DNA of 64,000 bases from Nereocystis luetkeana (taxonomy: Eukaryota > Sar > Phaeophyceae > Laminariales > Laminariaceae). Positions within the stretch are counted from its first letter, which is position 1. Every line of letters begins with the position of its first letter. Positions 22,433-34,486 of this stretch are shown piece by piece. Made by a program: the position numbers and the translations under genes. The stretch lies in NCBI GenBank assembly GCA_031213475.1, contig JARUPZ010000011.1:2604001-2668000 (forward strand), read 5' to 3'. The notes beneath the pieces are model-generated. The model searched no databases. It was not told the origin of the DNA and saw only the letters and a program-made list of their open reading frames with translations.

Positions 22433-25400
22433 ATGGTCTTGACATGAAATATATATTGATCTCATCCTTCTCAGCATCAGGAACAAAACTGCATATATAT
22501 GAATAGAACACCGAACGGACAGGTTTTCGTTCAGGGACTAACTTGACGGGCGTGTGAAGGGAAGATCGCCACGCAACAGAATAATACTACTACTGTACGT
22601 TTACTTGAGAGCTAGAGAATAACCAGAATAATAATGCTTGCTGCTACCGTGCTGCTGCCGTGCGAGGCAACTGTTACCGGTACTTTACGTACAAAGTAAG
22701 TGGCGTCGTCAGCAGGATACGGACTCTCTGCTAAGGCATGTCTGATGAATATCTGGGACGGGCAGTAAAATAATCAGGACAAGCTTGTCCAGGCTGGATG
22801 GATTCTCGTTTGAGAATGGGTGGGTGCGTTCCACCACACTCTGTAATTTTCAATACAACGACTCCCGAATTTCTTATTTTGATCCTGTACCTGGTGTATG
22901 TCATGCGCGAAGGATTTGCCTTTATTTCCTATTTCCAATCTCAATAAGATACAACACTATACCAGGTACGGACGCTTTTTCTCTCCGTCCCTTCTCTTTC
23001 ATGAATATCTATTCCTCGTATGTGTTCTGTCTATGACATGATACACGCATGGCGCAACCGGGTTGTTTTTCTGTAAGTAAGTAGCATGGAGCTCTCGAGC
23101 CAACTGGCGCATTTATTTGCGAAAAGTCAGCACAGCAGTGTTTACCTTGCCTTATAGTTATGGGCTATGGGCTCTGCCCGCTTCGCTCACATGTGTGTTG
23201 ACAATGTGTTCTTCTATTCTTCCTCGAGAGCGAGCGTATAGCCTGCGGAAACCGCCCGCGGAGCAAAGCGACGGCGGTAATCGAATACCAGGTACAGCAG
23301 TAGTACCGATAGCTCCAGCTCGCCGATATATATATATATACCAGCAGTGTAAATAGCCGTGCTTCGGGTTGTCGTTGTATCATCATATATACCAGGTATA
23401 TGTGTATCATCAACCGCCGGTGATCTACTACAGTAGTAGTATACACACTATCACACTCCATAGCTCATGAGCTACTGCAACTACTGTAGATACATCGTGT
23501 ACAACTGACTCCTCTTCAGAACAAGTAAGTGCAGATGAGCTTCTGCAAGCTGGGGAAAACATGCGCAGCTCATATGACATGGATATCCCGGGGAAAGTTG
23601 TATGTTCAGCTCATCATGTAGGTCCTATATTTATCACCCTGAGCAAGTATACGTGGGGACCACAGGCACTACTACTACTACTGTATATCCTCTACAGCAT
23701 GCAGAATGTGTAAGCTCGAGCTTTGAAAACATGCGCAAGATGAGCTATTTATCGTCTTGCTACCTACTACCAGGTACGTACCTGATATAGCTCATCAAGT
23801 CGGGAAAACGCGTGCAGTCGAGCTAGTTTATCACTTGCTCGTCCCGGGGAAGCATGTATAATGCGCAGTCGCGTCGTTCCGATATACCTGGTACCTGGTA
23901 CCACACAGACAGGTACCAGGTATATATTGCAGCTTACCCAGGCTTACCCTGGACAAAAAGATATGTAGACAAATATGTGTAGATGAGCCGAGAATACAAT
24001 GAATCTGAATGTGTTGGTATGTACACCATTCAGCACAGTACTACTACTGTACCAGGATGAATCGGGAGAGAGGAGAAGATGGCAAGGCAATTGCATGGCC
24101 AAGACTTCGCAGTTATAGGTACTGCTGTAGCACTCGGTAGAGACCTCGGTCGTACTCGTACCCGTACCCGTACCCGTACCAGATACACTCTCATATTGCC
24201 ACGGCGGTGTAGAACGTAGAAGATCCCCTGAAGACGTAACTCTCTGAAGACTCAAGACTCCTCAAGACCCCGTCAAGACCCCGTAGGTCGTGCCATCTGA
24301 AGAAACGTATCTTTCGGATCATGCGTCGCATACGTACGAACGTCAAGCGGAGAGAAAAAAAATATCGGCTCTATTATTTTTTCGTATTTTGCTGCATGTA
24401 CAGCAGTAGTAGTATTTTTGGTCGAGTATTTTTTTGCCACTTTTTTTCCCCGATTTGTTCCGAGATCTTTTGACCTGGCCGGACACCGGACACGGCAAGC
24501 ACACACCCGAACACCCACAACATCACCTCTTCCAATTTTTCCGACGAGAATCACTACTACTGCTATTGGTACCAACTCGACTGCTGGCACTACTGCTGTC
24601 CTTCTCTCTCTGAGCTTTTCTGCCTCCACTGCTACCCTCTCGACTCCTCGCACACCGGCTTGTGGGTGGAGTATTCGAGGCTCAGGCGACGGCGATGGGT
24701 GTGGACGTCATGGTGAGTGGTAGCTGCTGTATCCATTTTTAATTCATAATAAAATGCTTCGATACCCCAAAATCTTATAAAATTTAGAACCAAATTTGCC
24801 AAGGAGCGAGTCTCCTCCTGTCTAGCAGCAGAGCAGGAGAGCAGCTGCTGTAGGAGCGAGGAATGACAGGCGCACGCGGCCTGCGTGTCCTACGTACGCA
24901 CCACGAAGGATGCTGTCCTTTCCTTGAGACTTCTGGCCATGCACAGCGGACACGGCAGCAATAGCTTCTTCATATTGGGACTCAAGTAACTACTCACTTG
25001 CACACGTGTAGACCCGAAACTGCTGTGCGGGCGGGTGCTCTCACAGCATCCAGGAAGCAAAAGTAGTACGCGTAGACCATCAGCGTAGACCACCACACAA
25101 AGTAGAGTCACTACAGTCTATGCGTCGTGACCCTGTTTCGTAGGTCATGTACAGTCTTGTACCTTTTAGGGGGGGCTGTCGTGGGTGACTTGCGGTGAAG
25201 GAATGCGAGTGCTCTACTCGTCTTGATGTTTTGGGAATGATATCGTCGGGTACGTTTCGAGTTGACGTGCCGTTCACCTGATGGTTCTACGTATATAGCT
25301 GGTCCCAGGTACCTGGTATATGATACTGCTGTACCTGGTACGATAAGAAGCTTGAAATTAAATGTGAGGCATCCTTCCACCGCGACTGACATGCTTTTAG

Positions 25401-25916
25401 CTGTTTTCATGTCACCTCGAGCGCCTTGGTTTGTTGTGCACCTGGTATGTGGCACATGCGTTTTTCGTCCCTTCGTTTCCTCGGTACTCCTGTGCGTCCT
25501 GTGTCGATCATACAAGGTCGCTCTTTGCAGAGTACCTTGTACTCGTCACGCCTGGCCTATTTCACATCAAGAAATAAGAAACGAGAAACAAGAACAGAAC
25601 ATATTTTGGTGCATACTTTCTCATCGGTCGGACGTCGACTCGTCACGACCGACAGAGCGGAGATGCGAGAGGGAGATGTCTGCCGTCCGCGTATTATTCC
25701 TCGTGGATGTGGAGCAAGAAAGAGGAGGACTACGCGTACCAGCATTTTAATTTTGCAGCAAATTTATTCTCGTCACATGGTGTGAAGACGACGGCAGCCT
25801 TGCAGCCTTGCTGTCGGCGGCACAGCAAGCAAGCATGCACCGAGTATTTATATATAGTGCTGGTTGAGACCGGTTGGCAGCCTGTCGTCGCCGCACGGTA
25901 GGATACTCGTATGATG
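22433..25916. other. Stretch without a recognised gene, rich in palindromic words
   Basis: Many TACCAGGTA/TACCTGGTA, TACAGCAGTA-like and TACTACTG words occur here, notably at 23287-23400 and 23885-23925. A short (GTACCC)n run lies at 24155-24180. The frame ending in GTGAGT at about 24713 (ATGGGTGTGGACGTCATG) could be a first exon of the DEP gene at 27387, but this is weak. Confidence 0.35.
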
Positions 25917-25999
25917 GTTTAGAACAGCAGTCCCGTTTTGGGGGCAAACCTCTCGAATTCCAAGTAGTTTGCCGCGAGAACGGGGGCTGCGGTCCTTGA
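25917..25999. mobile_element. piggyBac-like foldback MITE, diverged copy 2
   Basis: AGAACAGCAGTCCCGTTTTG and the inverted counterpart (CGAGAACGGGGGCTGCGGTC) match the family. The terminal TTAA and CCC are no longer recognisable, so this is an old copy. Confidence 0.65.
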
Positions 26000-26000
26000 A

Positions 26001-27386
26001 AGTACCATGATAGCCAACGATCGCCTCATCATAAGGACAAACTTACAGCTTAGACACAATGGAGCAGCCCCTGATGAGCAGCCTGTGAAAAATAGGCGGA
26101 ATATCCGAAACCGTACTGGCGAGAGGGGGCACATCGTATGATAACGCAGTAGTACCCTGGTATTAATACATCTCTTCTATTAATAGGATTGAAGAATCGG
26201 CACGGACACTGGTTGTGCTGGTTTTCGACGGGTAGAAAGACCAGAACACACACACGAGTATGTATGAAGTATACCAGGGTATGTAGCCACAGCAGCAGCA
26301 CGAGTGCGGCCATAGACTATTACCATGGTATTTCAGCGCTGTAGAACATTATTTCATCACGGGTCATTCATTATACCAATGAGTGCTCGCGTCTCGTATG
26401 TATTACTCGTATGGGCACTCGCCCCCAACCATTGCCAAGAGTAAGATATCGGTATTAATAGTAGTACTTGTATAGCAAAAAATAAGGGTTCGTAAAATCT
26501 CTTCGTTTGACTTGAAAAGTACCAAGCAGAAGGTACTATTAATAGGCTATTAATAGTATTGATAGGTACTGCTGCTGTTTATGTTCCAACTGACAACCCT
26601 CCGCGACCGTGACGCCCAGATATTAATATCAATCAATCAATACCAGGTAGTGTATACTCCTGACTCGTATTAATAGTCGTCAATAGTATACCTGGTACCT
26701 ATTAATAGTAGAGTAGCAGTAGTCGTAGTCGTACATACAGGACCCTAAATAATAATATGAGCAATAAGAAGACTGAGATTTACAGGAAAATGAGAAATTC
26801 GGCAGTCCTCTACTTTACATTGAACCTATAGAACACGCTCATTCTTACATAAGAAATCCAGCCTGGACCAGGTTTCCTGCTTGTGTATGTGGATAGATGT
26901 CCTGCACTATAATATATTGCTGTATACCTGGTACTGCAATACACAAGTACCTCGTACAGCAGTATGGGCCCGGCCAACAAGCAACACTTATGTACTGTAT
27001 ATATCGTGCGTACCTGCATACCAGGCAAGAAACAGTACAGGTATGAGCAGGCTTGGTCCCAAACTGTGAGCACCCTTTCTCGCAGCTTACCGGTACTATT
27101 TTTGTTAATATTATAACATGGCGCAAGCCGCTCAGCATGCCATCTTATTCCCATTTTGTTACTCCTTGCGTCCCCCCTAAAGTGGGTCTTGCATTCTTCT
27201 TACTGTAGGCTCTTGTTTCTTATTTCTTACCAGGTATTCCTCGGCGTATTCTGTACTGCTGTACAGTAAACAGCAGTCCGAGTATGTACTGCTGTAGTAC
27301 GTATGATATGCTCTCTCTTACCGATATACCTGGTACTACGTTGTTTGGTTTGTGTTTTTCGTGTGATCTAAATCAACGCAACCCAG
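26001..27386. other. Stretch upstream of the DEP gene without a recognised exon
   Basis: The stretch is full of TATTAATAG and TACC(A/T)GGTA words (for example 26455-26710 and 26920-27030). It should include the first exon or promoter of the gene whose exon starts at 27387, but I cannot point to it with confidence. Confidence 0.35.
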
Positions 27387-29105
27387 AAACTGGCCAAGCG
27401 CATGCGGACGGAGCTGGAGATAGAAGATCGCTCCCATCGGCTACAGGTACGATCGTATTAATAGTCATGTCTTATCATACGAAGTATGTATCATACCATG
27501 TCATAATTTCGTGATGGTTTCTTCTGTGTTGTGATCTGCTCATCTTTGTCTACATCGCGGAAGTATAACCTTAATTTTGGCACCCACCAGCGATATAATT
27601 AGTGGTCCCGTGTCTGTTGCGCGCCCCCGCAGGGCCCCCTGGAGGGCCGTCTGTCGCCAAAAATTGCGATATATGCGCGAATATATGCCCGAAAACCAAG
27701 TAACAGTGTGTTTAAACGCCTCCCGAAAATTGAAAAGGTGTGTATCGAGATGCCTTGGGACCTGGGATGGCTTGGAGTAGAAACGAGCTGATCACACTTA
27801 CGTCCAGCATCGCTACACCAAGGTCAATCGATAAACAGAGAGAAACATACCGGTATACCAGGTATATTTGTTAATTTTCTATTATTAATAGCCATTCGCC
27901 ATAGTCGGCGACGTTCCCAACTCCGAGTCTCTTTTGTCGTTCCCACGTTACGGCTCGAGTAACACGCCATTATCCGCAGCAAACCCGAGGATAGGCCAAC
28001 TAACTGTGTGAAAAACGCCTTTTAAATGAAGTAACGACGAATACAGGAAAGCGCCTTTTAAACGTCTCTCGGCAGCGAGCGGCGACTAGAACTATTAATA
28101 TGTGCCTATAAAACAAGATATAGCCTACGGCGAACAGCAAGATGTGCCTAATTTTCTTTTGTTCTACGACAGGCGAATAGAAAAAAAGCCTACGAGTAAA
28201 AAAGTATGTCTTACCCGCGGCGAAATTTTCAAAAAGGGGGCTAAAAACAAAATGTCGTTAAAAATAAAGGTCAACTTGAAAAACGGTGTTTAAAAAAAAA
28301 CACCTTCGGCGAACAAAAAAGCCCGCAACAACAGCGCAACAGCTAATAATTGCACCTGGTACGCACTAACCCTATCGTATACCGTATCAGGTACCAGGTA
28401 TACGATATACGTACATACCGATTATGTTGTTTGTCTCGCGCTCAGTCTGGCGTCATGTTGGGCATGCCTCCGCTAGTTGACTTTATTTGTAGGATCGTTC
28501 ATAGGATCGTGCTTTACCCGCGACAACAGCAGCAGTAGTACACACGCAGTCGTATCCAGTTCGAGTCGCGTCCTGTGTAGTTGCTCGATGTTGGCAAGAA
28601 TACTTCACCGGCCATCCAAGAAAACAGGGTTTCAGGAATCCTCAGAGTATTGTACGCGCCCTCTCCTTTACGGTCGAGCGTGGTCGATTCCCGTACCTCT
28701 TGGAGTGTTTTGCTTCCGTAATAATTAGGGACATAATGACGTGTCTGTTCTTCTTCTTACTGTTGATTCGTTGTTGTGTTCCTTACCTGGTATTTCTTAT
28801 CTGGACTTGCACGTGCTTCCCTCCCCATGCTCATGCAGACGTTCAAGTCGTGCTTTGTCGGCAGCCATGCCGTGCGATGGATGATTCGGAACGGCTTGGT
28901 TTCAAACGTGAAGGAAGCAGAGACCGTCGGCGACTACCTCATCGACCATGGCATATTTTGCCACGTAGGCAGGACGCACATGTTCGAGAACTCCTCATTA
29001 TTCTACCGATTTGCAGAGGATTGGCCAGTTGCCCGAACATCGCCCAAGTTGATTATCACCAATGCGGCGACATCGGTCGCCCGCAAACTGCGCAAGGCGA
29101 TGTGA
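27387..29105 (+). CDS. DEP-domain protein, last two exons (5' end not found)
   Basis: Exon 27387-27446 encodes 20 residues, KLAKRMRTELEIEDRSHRLQ. A donor GTACGA follows, and the next exon runs 28839-29105, after TCATGCAG, to a TGA stop. Both boundaries are phase 0. The second exon has the heart of a DEP domain: TFKSCFVGSHAVRWMIRNG, then ETVGDYLIDHGIFCHV and SSLFYRFAED. It ends with a short basic tail, VARKLRKAM. DEP domains are helical modules that tether signalling proteins to membranes or receptors. The 20-codon exon corresponds exactly to exon 52747-52806 of the larger DEP gene, so the two are paralogs. No start codon is assigned. The intron holds several TACC(A/T)GGTA words. Domain call is firm; gene boundaries are partial. 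Confidence 0.85.
28090..28340. repeat. CGCC(T/G)NCGGCGAA-type palindrome-rich block in the DEP gene intron
   Basis: Short palindromic cores such as CCTACGGCGAACA, CGCGGCGAAA and CACCTTCGGCGAACAAAA recur every 50-100 bases in A-rich DNA. The same style is seen at 47340-47480 (CGCCTTCGGCGAACGAAAAA and TTCGCCTGCGGCGAA). Confidence 0.5.
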
Positions 29106-30971
29106 CAGGCGGCTCCCTCCTTCCGTTCCGAGGTCTCGCGAAAGCCCGTTCGGCGCCGGTATGGCGGGTTAGGGTTAGCCTTAGGGTCCGTTCAGCAAGC
29201 ATGGCGTGATTGTGATCATGCCCCCTGGTTTACCGTCATGTTTTTGGCTTGTTTTCGATGATTCTTCCGTGCAGTCTTTACGAGCACAATTTTTGCAAGT
29301 CGAGCTCTAGGCAGCTAGCTCTATCTAGCTATCTAGGCTCCAAATTGTTGCTTACTACAGTACCTGGTACGTATTTTGCCACGGGCGGTTATCTTATTGT
29401 GTGAACCTCGCACTGTGCTTGGTTCGTATTGTCTTGTATATGTGTAATTGTGCTATTCCGCCGTTGTGAAATGCTTGGCTGGTAAGGCGATGGCATGCTG
29501 CTTCCACTTTCGGTTAGAATGGAGATACGCGTAGAGATGCGGTATGTTTTCGAAGAAGGCGTATGGGTATGATTATGATTACCGTCGGACTTTTGAGAAG
29601 TGCATCCATCTCTGGTGTTTTTAAGCGTCTTCTCAGAGTTTCTTGAGTAGTTGTTCAAAGTAGACTATCAGTGTCAGACGCGATTTGTTTTTTTTAGTTT
29701 ACCGCGTGTAGTAACGAAAGGGCATGAACTGTAGTCTCTGTAGAAATTGAGAGCTACGTAGGTCAATTCAGCCAGTACACTTCCTAGATATCACAACGCC
29801 TGCTGAGCGCCATCGTCGCTTGTTTGCAGCTGTCGCTGTCGATGACAATGAATGACCCATTGCCATTTGACTGCTTCAAACAAACAACATCGCACGAACG
29901 GACTAGAACCCGCGGCACAAGCACTCCAACCAATTCGGTTTAATTTTATATGGTGTATGTTGAACGATCTTCGCCTACGACGGGTGCATCAGCCTGTCAA
30001 AGAGTAGTATACAAATAGTATAAAGTACCTGGTACGCAATACGTAGCGTAAGTGACTGAGTATACCGGACCTCCGCTGGGGCAGATTTGAAAACGCTCGT
30101 GGTCAGTCGACAGCACGTCGATGGCTGATGGAACGATTCCTTTGTATTATATTAGTTGAGGCCAGATGCATTATCACCGGGTCTATTCTAGTATGCGGGG
30201 AGGGTGGGGAGGGAGGGGGGGGGGGGGGGGTATGTGGTACCACTTGATGCCTGCAGTTTTTCTTTTGGTCGATTTTTTAATCTGATTGGTACTGGTATAC
30301 GTACCATGTACAGCAGTACCTGGTATGATACAACCTACGCACGCTCGGCCACAGTGCACAGTACTGGTATACGCAGTGCGGAGGAGCCTCGCAGGTTAGG
30401 TACAGTAGGTTGGGTGCTGTGCTAGCAGTGCCTGCAGAAGTAAGTAGGGATGTTTTGATAGGCCAGGTCGGCGAAATGGAGGGTGTCTGATCGGGATGGG
30501 GGGTGTGGCACATATGCTTGCAACAACACTTGATCTGGACGGGAGCCTGGATTAATCTGAGAACAGCTTTGTTTATTCAACTTCCCCCCGTGATCACTCC
30601 CAGGGATATTATCTACCTGGTACCTGGTACCGTTTTGTCACAGCCCCCGCCCTCAATGAAGACGACATTGGCAACCGAGACCCTTCCTAAACTCCTGCAA
30701 GCGTCATGGGGGCTCCGTGGATGGCACTACCGTGGTTCTTCTATCGGAGGGCGCTTGCAGCGTTCTCCCCCCGATGAGCCTCTATTATTTGAGGGTTTGA
30801 AGGTGTTCGAGGGTGCTTCCAGACCTCTCCCCCCGATAAGCAACGTATTGATAGCGATCCATAGCTGCCACTATTTGCTCCTAAAAGTGTCCAGCTTCAC
30901 GACATCTTAGTTTCTCTGCACCATCTAACCCCCAGGGATGGTGCTTGTGAGCAGCCCATGAACACCCCCCC
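29106..30971. other. Stretch downstream of the DEP gene without a recognised gene
   Basis: It contains a G-rich tract (30197-30230 with about 14 consecutive G) and several TACCTGGTA words. A 135-codon frame starts at 30503 but has no recognisable motif and runs through a TACCTGGTACCTGGTACC cluster, so I do not call it a gene. Confidence 0.4.
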
Positions 30972-31052
30972 CCTCTATCTCGAAAGGGATGCATGCGTGG
31001 TCCAAGTGACTTATAAGATGACTAAGGCTAGCAACAAATGAGTACACCCCAA
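30972..31052 (+). mobile_element. Short 3' fragment of the FADD-type LINE
   Basis: The plus strand reads KMTKASNK followed by a stop, with upstream CTCGAAAGGGATGCATGCGT matching the LINE sequence at 14828-14890 in opposite orientation. About 80 bp are recognisable. It is a small relic of the same family as 14828-16316. Confidence 0.65.
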
Positions 31053-32310
31053 CTCCGCCGCTTTCGATGATGCATTAAGTAGATTTTGCGTCCGAAATCT
31101 TCTTCTACTAGCCCGCGGGACGAAGAAACAGCTCCTTTCGCTGGTAGGCATGATCTGATGCTTTACGCATATCATTCGACGGGCATTTTGTTTCGGTATC
31201 CCACGCATAGGCACGACACCAAAGTTACTGCCTGTATACGCGTACTACGAGAGAGTTACGTAGCACATCTTGTTCCAAGACATTTCTGACTGCCGTGGCT
31301 GCTTGCCCGAGACCGTCGGAACACCATTTCTGTTTTACGTGTTTTTCGTTGTATATCGGACCAGGTATTGTAGAGCAAGTTTCACTTTCATGGTTTCAAA
31401 AAATCAGTTTCTGGGTGAATTACGAATGACTTACTGATAGTATAGAGCTCTTCTAGTCAGGAGCCCCAGAAAAAAGGAAGTGCTCTTCATGTCCCTCTCG
31501 TGTCGTAGCATGCGTCCCACAAAATGGAAAACCAAAAGTACTACCAACCATATGCACTACCTGGTATACCATACCGTAAAACACGCAAGGCAGCACATCC
31601 CCTGGAACGGAGTTCAGATACAACTTTCTCCTATTACTAAACTATTGGTGTATAGGGGAACACACACAGCCAAAATGGCGGCGTTGGGATGGTGTCGTCG
31701 ACATCATCCCGTAGACAGTATAGACACGTTCCTCGGCGTTTGCACCTTCTTCGGTGTCGACAAAAGCACCTACTACCCCTACTGTACCTATAGTATGCCA
31801 TTCGTCTTTGCTTGTGTGCTATCTCGCGTCTAACCTGGTGCGGTCTACTAGAGGGGTCGGTCTCGGTTTAGGGGGCAGTTCCTGTAATCTTGGTCTTGCT
31901 CCTCTTCCTTCCCACCCCCCCCACCACCGGCGCCCCACTCGGGAGGACACGACCCGGAAGCCCCCCTCCCCGCCGGGCCACCCCCCTCCTCGTCCTCTGA
32001 GTCCTCCTCTTCGTCCTCATTTTCGTCCTCCTCCTGCTGCTGCTGCTGCTCGTACACGGTACGGTATAGTGCATATGGCAGGCATCGCTGACAGGGGGGT
32101 TTGGTGCACAACGTAACGGTTGTGATGGCACGTTGCACGAAAATTTTTCAAAACTGCCCGCCGGACCTCTGGCATACAGCGTACAAACGGGTCCCTTGGG
32201 CTTCCATCCCATCTTGTTGCACACTATATCTACAACAGTATGACGCATGTATGACGCATGCATGTGTCATGTGTGCATACTGACTGTAATATGTCGCCCT
32301 GCATACTTGC
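31053..32310. other. Stretch without a recognised gene
   Basis: It includes a CTC/GCT-rich tract (31890-32052) that, read on the minus strand, gives Gln, Glu and Gly runs. This is simple sequence rather than clear coding DNA. Confidence 0.4.
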
Positions 32311-32540
32311 ATACTATTGAAACGATCAAAGATACTGTTGAAACGATCGGAGATACTATTGAAACGATCGAAGATACTATTGAAACGATCAAAGATACTG
32401 TTGAAACGATCGAAGATACTATTGAAACGATCGAAGATACTATTAAAACGATCGAAGATACTATTGAAACGATCGAAGATACTATTAAAACGATCGAAGA
32501 TACTATTGAAACGATCGAAGATACTATTAAAACGATCGAA
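32311..32540 (+). repeat. 21-bp minisatellite, about 11 units
   Basis: The unit is GAAACGATCGAAGATACTATT with few variants (GTT for ATT, TCAAAG or TCGGAG for TCGAAG, AAAACG for GAAACG). In the second half, units starting GAA and AAA alternate, giving a 42-bp higher-order repeat. One frame reads (E/K)TIEDTI repeats inside a 137-codon open frame (32247-32660). The unit length is a multiple of three, so open frames here are expected without selection. Coding is possible but unproven. Confidence 0.93.
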
Positions 32541-34320
32541 GCTTCAGAGCGAGGGGAGGACGGAGAAGACGAAACTTCATTCGATATGACACGATCCTTC
32601 TTTCGTTGTCGTAACACTAATAATGTGGATGAGTACAGCACGCCCGGCATACATGCATAGTCTACACATATTATTATTATCGTCTCCTATTAATATTAAA
32701 AAAACAAGGTATTTCACACCATTAATAAGTCAAGTAATAAATAAATAAATTTCACCCATACCCATATTGATGTGCACATCAGAATCGGCCAAAACGGGGA
32801 GCACGCGAGAAAATATTCCGAAAAGGGTTGAAAAAAATAGGCCGACGACGCCAAACCCTAAGGGAACACAGAGAGGAAGCCAGCCACCATAAACCGCAGA
32901 AGGAAACCATTAACGAAATATCCCCTAAGGAAAATGCGAGGGGGGTCAAACCGCAACTCGAAAAGGAGAGTCCTGGCGCCGAACCCTATGATAAGGAAAG
33001 CGAGAGTGGGGCGCATCCCAAACGAAACTCATAGAATAAAAACACGATCGACCAATCGATAGTGATGTTGTTCTTGTTGTTGCTACTGTCTTCTACCCAA
33101 CGAAGTTAGTACACCCAGTGTCCGTCCTGATTCTTCATTCTCGAGACATACATATTATATGGCCAAAGACTTGTGAAACAGAGAAGGCCGAAATAATCGC
33201 AACTTAAATCAAGCTAAGCAAGCGTAACCAAATGAGGTGCCAACGAACCTCACATATTTCAATTCACTACAGTACTTCCTTGGGAACAGAGTAGCAGAAT
33301 TAATTTCCCCCACCCACTGGCGAGGAGGGTGGAGACGCAAGATGACCGCGGGGGGTGTAGGGGGTGAGCCCAAAGGAGGGACTCGTGGTAGAGCGTTACA
33401 TGTAACCCGCAGGTTGCACAAAATTACCCTGACCCCAACCCTATGCACCGCTTCTATCCCTACCCCTTCTCCTAACCCCCAATATGCCCTCAGATAGCGG
33501 CGGAGAGCATATCACTGCAGGTCGAAAAGTTGAGTATTAGCCACTCAATCGGTAGAACTCAAACAGCTGACGTAGTGTATTACTGCCATGGGGCATATAC
33601 ATATATGTGCGTGAAACGTAGCTACAGCACGTCGGATATATTCTTGTATGGGAACGTGCAAGGCGCTTCGCTCCGCGGGCGGGTTCCGCCCGCTACGTTC
33701 ACGCTCAAGGAAGATAACGAAAAGCAAATGAAGCAGATAGAGAGGTCCACGATTTTAGGTGCAAACGGACAGCTTGCAAATGCCGAGAGGTCTATGATAT
33801 TTGTTTGTATAGGACGGGTAGATATCGATTTTTTCGTTCGTTTTGAGAACACACAGCGAGCTCCACAAATACCTGACTGACCCTCGCTACCTCTGTCTGT
33901 TTGCTCGCGTTGTCGCGCTCCGATTGGTACGTACTTGCTTCGCGGTTTTATGCAGAGGGTTGACTGCGCGCTACTGTGTGTTGTGCTTGCGGTCGATGCT
34001 CGACGACAACATGCTCGTACGAATCAAAAAGGCCCACAAAGCTCTTCTTCTGAAAAAAGTGAAGAAGGCGTTCTTCAAGTGGGAGCTGTGAGAGGCCAGA
34101 GAGGTGCCAGTGGAGCCCGCTGAGGAAGGACAAACTTAAGAAAGTCTGGAGAAGGTTTAAGTCTATTGAACCACCCCCCCCACCGCGCCTCCTGTTCCCC
34201 TATTTAAGTTTCTGTGCCACGCCTTCGGTGGAGTGAGCGAAAGCAATGGAATAGACTACTCATAAAATGATGGATGAGTAATCACTCAGCACCGACATCC
34301 CTGCACCCCTACGGAACTCT
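32541..34320. other. Stretch with an unassigned short reading frame
   Basis: An 82-codon plus-strand frame at 33843-34091 ends LVRIKKAHKALLLKKVKKAF, a strongly basic helix-like tail. A nearby frame at 33690-33820 reads KQMKQIERSTILGANGQLAN. They look protein-like but I cannot name a family or link them by clear splice sites. Treat as a possible unknown gene. Confidence 0.25.
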
Positions 34321-34417
34321 TTAACCCTTTTAGAACCGCAGACCCGTTTTGGGGGCAAACCACTCAAATTTCACGTAGTATGTCCCCAGAACGGGACTGC
34401 GGTTCTAAAGGGGTTAA
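34321..34417. mobile_element. piggyBac-like TTAA foldback MITE, copy 3
   Basis: TTAACCCTTTTAGAACCGCA at the left and TGCGGTTCTAAAGGGGTTAA at the right are inverted copies, with TTAA at both ends. It is inserted next to a tRNA-like sequence that begins right after its right TTAA. Confidence 0.85.
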
Positions 34418-34486
34418 CGCTTGGCATCGTCGGCAAGATATCTGTTTTGGGTCGCGAGTTCGATTCTCACCACCCTCCACAACAAG
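34418..34486 (+). ncRNA. tRNA-like sequence (probable SINE head or tRNA pseudogene)
   Basis: It has a B-box-like GAGTTCGATTCTC and an A-box-like TGGCATCGTCGG with spacing similar to a tRNA. The antisense reading gives ENRTRDP, typical of translated tRNA-derived repeats. The 5' acceptor strand has been displaced or disrupted by the adjacent MITE. No full cloverleaf is formed. Confidence 0.35.

Noticed and set aside
29160-29190. Telomeric repeat (GGGTTAGGGTTAG)
   Set aside because: Only two units are present, so it is not evidence of a telomere.
32311-32540. CRISPR array
   Set aside because: Units are contiguous 21-mers with no unique spacers, in a eukaryotic context.
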